From a bacterium (lineage in GTDB: Bacteria; Patescibacteria; Paceibacteria; UBA6257; Brennerbacteraceae): a stretch of 12,504 nucleotides of DNA. Made by a program: the position numbers and the translations under genes. The notes beneath the pieces are model-generated. The model worked only from the letters and a program-made list of their open reading frames with translations. It ran no database searches and was not told the DNA's origin. Below are positions 6,828-12,504 of the stretch, piece by piece. Location of the stretch: the NCBI GenBank assembly GCA_021813305.1, contig JAKALE010000002.1, positions 1 through 12,504 of the forward strand, in the 5' to 3' direction. Position 1 is the first letter of the stretch. Each line of letters starts with the position of its first letter.

Positions 6828-7235
6828 ATGAAAAATACCATTATCGCAATTGTTCTTACAGCAGTCGTCGTTGGCGCAGGAGCGTTCTACGGCGGGATAA
6901 AATATAATCAGGCAAAGGGCGGAGCCGGTGCTCCGGGCCAGAGGCAATTCCAATTCAGTCAGAACGGGACGCGCGGCATCCGTATGGGGGGCAATTTCGC
7001 CGGCGGGCAAGTGATCGCCGTGGATCAGAATAGCGTGACCGTAAAGTCCCAAGACGGCAGCTCGCGCATCGTGTTTGTGAATCCGAGCGTAGCGGTCACC
7101 AAAAGCGTTTCCGGCTCGGTGGCGGATATTAAGTCCGGGGATGATATCATAGTACAGGGGACGGTAAACGCGGACGGCAGCGTGACTGCCCAAGCGATCC
7201 AGATCAGGCCCATGATGCCTTCCCCGACCCAGTAA
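6828..7235 (+). CDS. Membrane-anchored DUF5666-like protein (second copy)
   Basis: A 135-residue protein with an N-terminal membrane anchor or signal (4-24, preceded by Lys2) and a Gly/Gln-rich spacer (30-57). A compact beta domain follows at about 58-127: G-G-Q-V-I-A-V-D, S-V-T-V-K-S-Q-D-G, V-A-V-T-K, I-K-S-G-D-D-I-I-V-Q-G-T-V-N-A-D-G-S-V-T-A and a final A-I-Q-I-R. This is a clearer match to the DUF5666 pattern than the copy at 2608-3114, and the two share anchor, spacer and domain order. It lies 47 bp after the permease and 19 bp before the FMN-binding protein gene, between the exporter and the electron-transfer genes. Extracytoplasmic location is inferred. No Shine-Dalgarno is visible. Confidence 0.75.
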   Translation: MKNTIIAIVLTAVVVGAGAFYGGIKYNQAKGGAGAPGQRQFQFSQNGTRGIRMGGNFAGGQVIAVDQNSVTVKSQDGSSRIVFVNPSVAVTKSVSGSVADIKSGDDIIVQGTVNADGSVTAQAIQIRPMMPSPTQ

Positions 7236-7254
7236 CCAAAAATCATTCTCCTTC

Positions 7255-7770
7255 ATGAATAAATATGCCTTAGTGCTTGTCACTATCTTGTTTTTCACGC
7301 TCTACGTGGCGTTTATCAGAAATCCGCAGTATGTGTTCGTTGCGCCAACTGTGCAGCCGAACGCCGGATCGGATCAGAACCAGGGATCGGTTGCCACGCA
7401 AACCCGGCGCAACCAGCCGACTCCGACCGAGCCGCCCCCAAGCAATACTCGGCAGCCGCAGCCGACGCAGCGCCCCGCACAAACCGGCCAATACCGGGAC
7501 GGCACGTATACCGGGGATCCTGCCGATGCGTATTACGGCACGATTCAGGTTTCCGCCCTGATTCAGGGAGGCAAGATCACGGACGTGCAATTTTTGCAGT
7601 ATCCTAACGACCGGCAAACCTCAATCGAGGTCAATACCCAGGCCATGCCGTATCTCAAGGCCGAGGCGATTCAGGCGCAGAATGCCAACGTCGATATCGT
7701 GTCCGGTGCAACTGATTCCAGCTATGCATTCCGCCAATCGTTGGCAAGCGCGCTGAACCAAGCACACTAG
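7255..7770 (+). CDS. Membrane-anchored FMN-binding domain protein (covalent flavin carrier)
   Basis: A 171-residue protein with an N-terminal membrane segment (about 5-20), a disordered Pro/Thr/Gln/Asn-rich linker (30-78) and a single FMN-binding domain (79-171) like that of NqrC and RnfG. The domain opens with Y-R-D-G-T-Y-T-G and continues Y-Y-G-T-I-Q-V-S-A, G-G-K-I-T-D-V-Q-F. It ends with the flavinylation motif D-I-V-S-G-A-T (147-153), where Thr153 should carry FMN through a phosphoester bond, followed by S-Y-A-F-R-Q-S-L. Such proteins are one-electron carriers on the outer face of the membrane. The next gene is the ApbE transferase that would attach the FMN, and the one after it is the likely electron donor. 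The long linker would let the flavin domain reach away from the membrane. No Shine-Dalgarno is visible. Confidence 0.92.
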   Translation: MNKYALVLVTILFFTLYVAFIRNPQYVFVAPTVQPNAGSDQNQGSVATQTRRNQPTPTEPPPSNTRQPQPTQRPAQTGQYRDGTYTGDPADAYYGTIQVSALIQGGKITDVQFLQYPNDRQTSIEVNTQAMPYLKAEAIQAQNANVDIVSGATDSSYAFRQSLASALNQAH

Positions 7771-7773
7771 CCT

Positions 7774-8526
7774 ATGCGCGAAACGAGATTCATGATGGGC
7801 ATGCCGATCACGATCGAGGTTGTGGATGCCGGCAGCCGGAGCCAGGATGTCGCGGATGTGTTCGCGTACTTTAACGAGGTCGACCGCAGGTTCAGCACGT
7901 ATAAACCGGATAGCGAAATATCGAGAATCAACCGAGGCGTGATCGGACCGGATGCATACAGCCAAGATATGAAAACCGTATTGACGCTTTGCGAAGAAAC
8001 CAAACGTTTGACGCGCGGATTTTTCGACATCGCGCGCATGGACGGTACCAAGGATCCGTCCGGTCTTGTAAAGGGGTGGGCGATCAATCATGCTGCGACC
8101 ATGCTGAGGGCGTTCGGGTACGAGCATTTTTTCGTCGACGCCGGCGGCGATATCCAGACGTCGGGAAGAAACGCTTCGGGAAAACCATGGTCGGTTGGCA
8201 TCAAGAATCCGTTCAACCGGTCCCAGATCGTCCAGGTTGTCTATCCCGACGGAGCGGGCGTTGCAACGTCGGGGACGTATATCCGGGGGCAGCATGTTTA
8301 CAATCCGCACGACCGACATGCGCCCATGACGGACATTGTGAGCTTGACGGTTATCGGTCCGAATATTTACGAAGCCGACCGGTTCGCCACAGCCGCTTTT
8401 GCCATGGGGAGAGAGGGAATCGCATTCATCGGATCGATTGAGGGGTTTGAAGGGTATATGATCGACAAAGACGGCATGAGCACGGGCACGAACCATTTCG
8501 CTACCTATACGCAAATTCCAGCATGA
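7774..8526 (+). CDS. apbE: FAD:protein FMN transferase (ApbE/Ftp family)
   Basis: The enzyme transfers FMN from FAD to a Thr in the S-G-A-T motif of target proteins, using Mg2+. The 250-residue sequence has the family blocks in order: M-G-M-P-I-T-I (8-14), F-S-T-Y-K-P-D-S-E-I-S-R-I-N (40-53), D-P-S-G-L-V-K-G-W-A (94-103), V-D-A-G-G-D (121-126), W-S-V-G-I (139-143), A-T-S-G-T-Y (164-169), H-V-Y-N-P (174-178) and A-D-R-F-A-T (201-206), the last containing metal-binding Asp/Thr positions. It is shorter than the usual 300-350 residues because it has no signal peptide or lipobox; the in-frame TAG of the upstream gene lies 2 codons before the ATG, so no longer N-terminus is possible. It starts 3 bp after its likely substrate gene and overlaps the reductase gene by 4 nt (ATGA). 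Confidence 0.95.
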   Translation: MRETRFMMGMPITIEVVDAGSRSQDVADVFAYFNEVDRRFSTYKPDSEISRINRGVIGPDAYSQDMKTVLTLCEETKRLTRGFFDIARMDGTKDPSGLVKGWAINHAATMLRAFGYEHFFVDAGGDIQTSGRNASGKPWSVGIKNPFNRSQIVQVVYPDGAGVATSGTYIRGQHVYNPHDRHAPMTDIVSLTVIGPNIYEADRFATAAFAMGREGIAFIGSIEGFEGYMIDKDGMSTGTNHFATYTQIPA

Positions 8527-10076
8527 ACATCGTTCGCTTCATTCTCGATCGCGTTGACGATCTTTTGAACAAAATAACCATGTACCGCGTGGTGCTCTAT
8601 GTGCTCATCGGTCTTTTGGTGATCGCCGGAGTATTGAGTTATTTCGGCAAACTTCCGTTCACCTGGATCGATCTTGCGGTTTCCGTTGGGGTCATTCTCG
8701 GCGTGTCCCTTCTCGTGAACAAGGTTTTTGTGGACGCGTTTTCCGCTCCGGCCAACGTCGAGTCCGTATATATCACGGCGCTTATTCTTGCCTTGATCAT
8801 CGCTCCGGTCAAACCCGGACAACTGCTGTCTCTTGCCGGTTTGCCGTTTTTCATCTGGGCTGCCGTATGGGCCATGGCTTCCAAGTTCATGCTTGCCATA
8901 CGCAAAAAACACATTTTCAATCCTGCGGCATTCGCCGTGGCGCTGACGAGTTTGACGATTAACCAGAGCGCGACCTGGTGGATCGGAACCGCGGTTATGG
9001 CTCCATTTGCCCTGATCGGCGCATTTCTTGTCATCCGGAAGACGATGCGCACCGATCTGGCCATGAGTTTTTTTGCTGCAGCGTTCGCATCGGTGCTTGT
9101 CGCTGCGCTCGCGCGCGGTCTCAACCCTGCGGTTACGCTTCAAAAAGTCATGCTGCAGTCACCAATTTTGTTTTTTGCCGGCATCATGTTGACCGAACCC
9201 TTGACCATGCCGCCGACCAAAGAATTGCGCGTTGTGTACGGCGTGCTGGTCGGCGTTTTATTTTCGCCCTATACCCACATCGGAGCGTTTTATCCGACGC
9301 CGGAAATCGCTTTGCTTTTGGGAAACCTGTTTGCCTATCTTGTCTCTCCCAAAGAAAAATATGTTCTGACGCTGTTGGAAAAAATACCGTTGACGCTCGA
9401 CACGTACGAGTTTTCGTTTACGCCGAACCAGAAAATGAAATTCAATCCGGGCCAGTATCTGGAATGGACTTTGGGGCATGCCCGTCCCGATGCGCGCGGC
9501 AACCGGAGGTATTTCACGATCGCATCCTCTCCCGAGGAAGATCGCGTCAAGCTGGGAGTCAAATTCTACGAAAAATCGAGTTCGTTCAAGCGCCGCATGC
9601 TTTCGCTCAATCCCGGTGACGCGATCATGGCGGGATCGCGCGCCGGGGACTTCGTCCTGCCCCGCGACAAGGACAAAAAGCTCGTGTTTCTTGCCGGTGG
9701 CATCGGCATTACGCCGTTTCGAAGCATGATCAAGCATCTGAGCGATGCCGGCGAAAAGCGGACCATCACGCTCGTGTTTTCCAATAAGACCAAAGCCGAT
9801 ATCGTGTATCAGGATGTGTTCGACGAAGCGGCCAAGAAACTGGGCATCAAGATCGTCCATACTTTGACCGACGCGCCGAACATTTCCGCGGATTGGGACG
9901 GATACCGGGGACCGATCGACTCGTACGTCATTACCAAGGAAATTCCCGATTATCGCAGCCGCATGTTTTACGTATCGGGCCCGCACGGATTCGTGTCGGG
10001 CATGGAAACCATGCTGTTGCGCATGGGCATTCCGAACAATCAGATCAAAACCGATTTTTTCCCGGGATTCGCGTAA
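8523..10076 (+). CDS. NqrB/RnfD-like membrane domain fused to ferredoxin-NADP reductase-like domain
   Basis: A 517-residue fusion. Residues 1-275 hold about nine or ten membrane segments of the NqrB/RnfD type, with the conserved I-F-N-P (131-134) and L-T-E-P-L-T-M-P-P-T (223-232, matching the T-D-P-x-S/T-x-P block of RnfD). Residues 280-517 are a cytoplasmic FAD/NAD(P) reductase: P-G-Q-Y (309-312), R-R-Y-F-T-I-A-S-S-P (328-337, FAD binding), A-G-G-I-G-I-T-P-F-R-S-M (391-402, nicotinamide pocket), Y-V-S-G-P (483-487) and the C-terminal D-F-F-P-G-F. The fusion should oxidise NAD(P)H and pass electrons through membrane flavin to an acceptor outside. The loop holding the S-G-A-T flavinylation motif of true NqrB/RnfD is not visible, so its membrane flavin would be non-covalent. 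The start overlaps the apbE stop (ATGA), implying coupled translation. The acceptor is most simply the FMN protein at 7255-7770. Confidence 0.9.
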   Translation: MNIVRFILDRVDDLLNKITMYRVVLYVLIGLLVIAGVLSYFGKLPFTWIDLAVSVGVILGVSLLVNKVFVDAFSAPANVESVYITALILALIIAPVKPGQLLSLAGLPFFIWAAVWAMASKFMLAIRKKHIFNPAAFAVALTSLTINQSATWWIGTAVMAPFALIGAFLVIRKTMRTDLAMSFFAAAFASVLVAALARGLNPAVTLQKVMLQSPILFFAGIMLTEPLTMPPTKELRVVYGVLVGVLFSPYTHIGAFYPTPEIALLLGNLFAYLVSPKEKYVLTLLEKIPLTLDTYEFSFTPNQKMKFNPGQYLEWTLGHARPDARGNRRYFTIASSPEEDRVKLGVKFYEKSSSFKRRMLSLNPGDAIMAGSRAGDFVLPRDKDKKLVFLAGGIGITPFRSMIKHLSDAGEKRTITLVFSNKTKADIVYQDVFDEAAKKLGIKIVHTLTDAPNISADWDGYRGPIDSYVITKEIPDYRSRMFYVSGPHGFVSGMETMLLRMGIPNNQIKTDFFPGFA

Positions 10077-10110
10077 GTTTTGAAAAATACGGGAGTGCGT
10101 GTTCCAATAC

Positions 10111-10115
10111 GAGGA
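10111..10115 (+). promoter_or_regulatory. Shine-Dalgarno deciding the methyltransferase start
   Basis: GAGGA lies just 2 nt before the ATG at 10118, tight spacing but the best Shine-Dalgarno-like sequence in the right half of the window. It favours this start over the open frame that begins at 9893 inside the reductase gene. Confidence 0.45.
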
Positions 10116-10117
10116 AT

Positions 10118-10741
10118 ATGCCTATTCCGTTGTTTACCCATGCCGCGCAACGCAATCGGGATGGTCTTGCCGCGCGCATCGCCTATGCCGTCATGCTGCG
10201 AAAAATGCGAGTCCGCATTTGGCCGCGGATAGAAAAATGGATTGCCGGCACGAATATCCTTGATGTTGGGTTGGGCTCGGGAACGAATGCGCGGTTTTTG
10301 CAAGAGAGGGGGTTTTCCGTAACAGGGTTGGACGTGAAGAACATGAGTTTGTATCCGGATATCGTCCCGGTACTCTATGACGGCACAACGATGCCGTTTT
10401 CCGATCGTTCGTTCGATACGGCGCTTCTGCTTCATGTGCTGCATCATTGCGGCGATTTCAAGCGCGTGCTTGAAGAAACATTGCGCGTAGCGCGGCGCGT
10501 GATCGTCATTGAGGATACGTACCGGAATTGGCTTGAATACCAGGCGATCGCGGCAAACGACATGGTTGCGAATTGGGAATTTTTTCCGCATCCGTACCAA
10601 TCCGACACGCAATGGCGCGGGATATTTTCAGCCTTGGATGCAACGCTCATGCATGCCGAAACATGGTCGGAAACGTTCGTGGTCGGCATATATGGGCGTT
10701 ACAGCTTGTTCGTTCTCGAGAAAACAAAGAAACATGCATAA
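10118..10741 (+). CDS. Class I SAM-dependent methyltransferase (Methyltransf_11 type)
   Basis: A 207-residue soluble protein. A basic N-terminal helix region (10-43) precedes a Rossmann-type core: motif I L-D-V-G-L-G-S-G-T-N (48-57) binds SAM, G-L-D-V (70-73) supplies the acidic residue for the ribose, Y-D-G-T-T-M-P-F (87-94) covers the adenine region, and F-D-T-A-L-L-L-H-V-L-H-H (99-110) is the post-motif segment. The remainder (R-V-I-V-I-E-D, 127-133) completes the sheet. The substrate is not apparent; related proteins methylate small molecules, lipids or quinones. The ATG at 10118 follows GAGGA; the frame extends upstream but only within the reductase gene. It lies 41 bp after the reductase, so it may be the last gene of the run, with no terminator seen between them. 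Confidence 0.88.
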   Translation: MPIPLFTHAAQRNRDGLAARIAYAVMLRKMRVRIWPRIEKWIAGTNILDVGLGSGTNARFLQERGFSVTGLDVKNMSLYPDIVPVLYDGTTMPFSDRSFDTALLLHVLHHCGDFKRVLEETLRVARRVIVIEDTYRNWLEYQAIAANDMVANWEFFPHPYQSDTQWRGIFSALDATLMHAETWSETFVVGIYGRYSLFVLEKTKKHA

Positions 10742-10757
10742 ACATGTGGACATGGCG

Positions 10758-10776
10758 CCGTACCGCGTTTGTACGG
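10758..10776. other. Short hairpin in the gap before recG
   Basis: A 6-bp perfect stem (CCGTAC / GTACGG) with a 7-nt loop; 2 more pairs are possible with one bulged base. It lies in the 84-bp gap between the methyltransferase stop and recG. No T-run follows, so it is at best a weak attenuator or terminator remnant. No clear promoter is seen in the rest of this gap. Confidence 0.25.
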
Positions 10777-10825
10777 GCGGAAAATCGTCCGGCTTGAACG
10801 GGGGATGAAAATGGATTTGTAATCA

Positions 10826-12504
10826 ATGGAAGAACTTTTGTCGCGCCCGATCGGTTTGCTCAAGGGGATCGGAACCTACTATGTCAGGCGTTTGGAAAAA
10901 TTGGGCATCAGAACCGCAGGGGATCTGCTCAGGCATTTTCCCAAGCGCTACGATGATTTTTCGACCTTCGTTACCATCGCCGACATCAAGGAACCCGGCA
11001 TATACTCGGTGCTGTGCCGCGTGGATGCGATCAAAACGCGCAAATCGTTCCGCAGGCGCCTGTTCGTGATCGATGCGCGCGTTTCGGACGATACTGGAAC
11101 TATGAACGTCGTGTGGTTCGGCCAGTCGTATCTGGCGCGCAACATTCCTCAAGGAAGCGTCGTGGCCCTGTCCGGTAAAGTCGTCTTGAAAGACAACCGT
11201 TTGAATTTCCAAGGACCGGTGCATGAAGTCGTGTCGCGCCAAGCCGAGCAATTGTCCGATGTTTCCCTTGCCAATCTCAAGCATGCGGCGGGTTTGGTGC
11301 CGGTGTATCGCGAAACGCATGGACTTACGTCCCGCGGCATCAGGTTTCTGGTCAAGCCGCTCCTTGATCAGGCAAAAAACATCAGGGATTTCATGCCCGG
11401 CGCCGTGCGAAAGGCCGCGGGTGTCATGGATTTGGGTCCTGCTCTTGAGCAGATTCATTTCCCCGAAAGCATCGCAATCGCCGATGCGGCCAAACAGCGT
11501 TTTGCGTTCGAGGAGCTGTTTTTGCTGCAAACCGTGCTTTTGTCCCAGCGCAAAAGAAATCAGGATTTGCGCGCGCCCGAGATACCGTCCGATATCGAAT
11601 TTGTCAAACAAATGCTTGCCCGATTGCCGTATGAATTGACCAAAACGCAGAAGCAGGCAGCATGGGATATTATCAAAGATATCGCCAAACCCTATCCCAT
11701 GAACCGGCTTCTTTCGGGAGATGTCGGATCGGGAAAAACCATTGTGGCCGCGATCGCCGTTGCCTTGACGGTCAAGGCGGGGTATCAGGCGGTTATGCTC
11801 GCTCCGACGGAAATTCTTGCGCGCCAGCATTTTGAAAAACTCTCGAACTTATTTTCCGTATTCGATATTCCCAGCGCCCTGCTGGTTGCCAAGGAAGCGC
11901 GCATCCGCACGGATGATCTGGAAGGGGGGATTTCCCGTCCTGCGCTCAATGCCATGCTTGAGCAAGGAAAACCCGTGGCGCTTATCGGCACGCATGCGGT
12001 GCTGCAAAAAACCGTGCATCCGGCAAAGGTCGGTTTGGTCGTAGTTGACGAACAGCACCGGTTCGGCATCGGGCAGCGCGCCAAACTCCTTGATGCGTCG
12101 AGCGGTCTGGTTCCTCACTTTTTGAGCATGTCCGCAACGCCGATTCCCCGCACGCTCGCTCTGGCATTGTGGGGCGATCTGGACATATCCGCGATCGGAG
12201 AAATGCCCAAAGGAAGAAAGCTCATCGAATCCAGGGTTGTGGAGGAATCGGGCAGAGAAGAGCTGTATGCGTTTGTGCGCGACCAGGTGAAACAAGGGAG
12301 GCAGGCGTTCGTTATTTGCCCGCGCATCGAGGAACCGGATGAATACGTGACTGACGACGAGTATGTGAAACTGGACGCCAAAGCGGTGAAAAAGGAGTAT
12401 GAGCGCCTGAAAACCGACGTGTTTCCCGATTTGAATCTCGGGTTGCTGCACGGAAAACTCAAGGCCAACGAAAAAGAATCTGCCATGGCCCAATTCGCGC
12501 ACGG
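10826..12504 (+). CDS. recG: ATP-dependent DNA helicase RecG (3' end beyond window)
   Basis: RecG remodels stalled replication forks and Holliday junctions. The window holds 559 codons of a protein that is usually near 690 residues, so about the last fifth is missing. An N-terminal helix-hairpin-like start (P-I-G-L-L-K-G-I-G, 8-16) and the OB-fold wedge domain (about 50-140) bind branched DNA. Helicase motifs follow: motif I G-D-V-G-S-G-K-T (298-305), motif Ia A-P-T-E-I-L-A-R-Q-H (326-335), G-T-H-A (388-391), motif II D-E-Q-H-R-F-G (408-414) and motif III S-A-T-P-I-P-R-T (436-443). The G-K-L-K (543-546) region belongs to the second RecA-like domain. An in-frame TAA at 10820-10822 forces the start to be at or after 10826. 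No Shine-Dalgarno is evident. A chromosomal housekeeping gene, it suggests the upstream cluster is integrated in the main chromosome. Confidence 0.96.
   Translation, partial: MEELLSRPIGLLKGIGTYYVRRLEKLGIRTAGDLLRHFPKRYDDFSTFVTIADIKEPGIYSVLCRVDAIKTRKSFRRRLFVIDARVSDDTGTMNVVWFGQSYLARNIPQGSVVALSGKVVLKDNRLNFQGPVHEVVSRQAEQLSDVSLANLKHAAGLVPVYRETHGLTSRGIRFLVKPLLDQAKNIRDFMPGAVRKAAGVMDLGPALEQIHFPESIAIADAAKQRFAFEELFLLQTVLLSQRKRNQDLRAPEIPSDIEFVKQMLARLPYELTKTQKQAAWDIIKDIAKPYPMNRLLSGDVGSGKTIVAAIAVALTVKAGYQAVMLAPTEILARQHFEKLSNLFSVFDIPSALLVAKEARIRTDDLEGGISRPALNAMLEQGKPVALIGTHAVLQKTVHPAKVGLVVVDEQHRFGIGQRAKLLDASSGLVPHFLSMSATPIPRTLALALWGDLDISAIGEMPKGRKLIESRVVEESGREELYAFVRDQVKQGRQAFVICPRIEEPDEYVTDDEYVKLDAKAVKKEYERLKTDVFPDLNLGLLHGKLKANEKESAMAQFAH

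Noticed and set aside
8904..8990. S-A-T at residues 149-151 of the reductase as a flavinylation site
   Set aside because: The Gly of the S-G-A-T motif and the preceding Asp are missing, and the segment runs straight into a membrane helix.
9893..10117. N-terminal extension of the methyltransferase frame
   Set aside because: Most of it lies inside the reductase C-terminus in another frame, and a better start with GAGGA exists at 10118.
10744..10797. A 17-codon open frame, and a 5-codon one at 10805-10822, before recG
   Set aside because: Both are very short, with no ribosome-binding site of note for the first and no conserved feature; coupling of the second to recG is possible but unsupported.
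10823..11830. A 335-codon minus-strand open frame at the right end
   Set aside because: It lies entirely opposite recG, whose helicase motifs fix the true strand and frame; the antisense translation is low in motifs and rich in His/Arg.

Overview
The window looks like a piece of a small, streamlined bacterial genome, most likely a Patescibacteria/CPR-type organism. This is inferred from gene content (an ASCH/PUA-like protein, two DUF5666-like membrane-anchored proteins, a fused NqrB/RnfD-like flavin reductase), very tight gene packing, roughly 50% G+C by eye, and few Shine-Dalgarno sequences. There is no rRNA or other marker to fix the phylum. TAA, TAG and TGA all end genes, so the standard bacterial code fits. 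I see no tRNA, CRISPR array or insertion sequence.

Layout. (1) 43-474 (+) is an ASCH/PUA-like protein. It converges on 526-1449 (-), a secreted glutamic (G1/eqolisin) peptidase, and a perfect 15-bp hairpin lies between the two genes. (2) A 114-bp divergent intergenic region separates the peptidase from an ECF sigma factor (1564-2142, +). (3) From the sigma factor rightwards every gene is on the + strand with gaps of 1 to 47 bp or short overlaps: a small two-TM protein (anti-sigma candidate), a DUF5666-like anchored protein, a MacA-like adaptor, a MacB/LolD-type ATPase and an FtsX/MacB permease. These are followed by a second DUF5666-like protein, an anchored FMN-binding (flavinylated) protein, an ApbE FMN transferase, and an NqrB/RnfD-like membrane domain fused to a ferredoxin-NADP reductase-like domain. 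(4) A class I SAM methyltransferase follows after 41 bp, and then recG, which runs off the right edge.

How they may work together. The sigma factor and its neighbour look like an envelope-stress or export-responsive regulator. The adaptor, ATPase and permease form one tripartite-type ABC exporter. The FMN-binding protein, ApbE and the NqrB/FNR fusion form a compact flavin-based trans-membrane electron-transfer module: NAD(P)H is oxidised in the cytoplasm, electrons cross through membrane flavin, and an exported covalent-FMN domain receives them. No terminal reductase is encoded here. The co-directional run joining an ECF regulator, an exporter and a flavin electron-transfer chain, with DUF5666-like proteins on both sides of the exporter, is the most interesting feature of the window.
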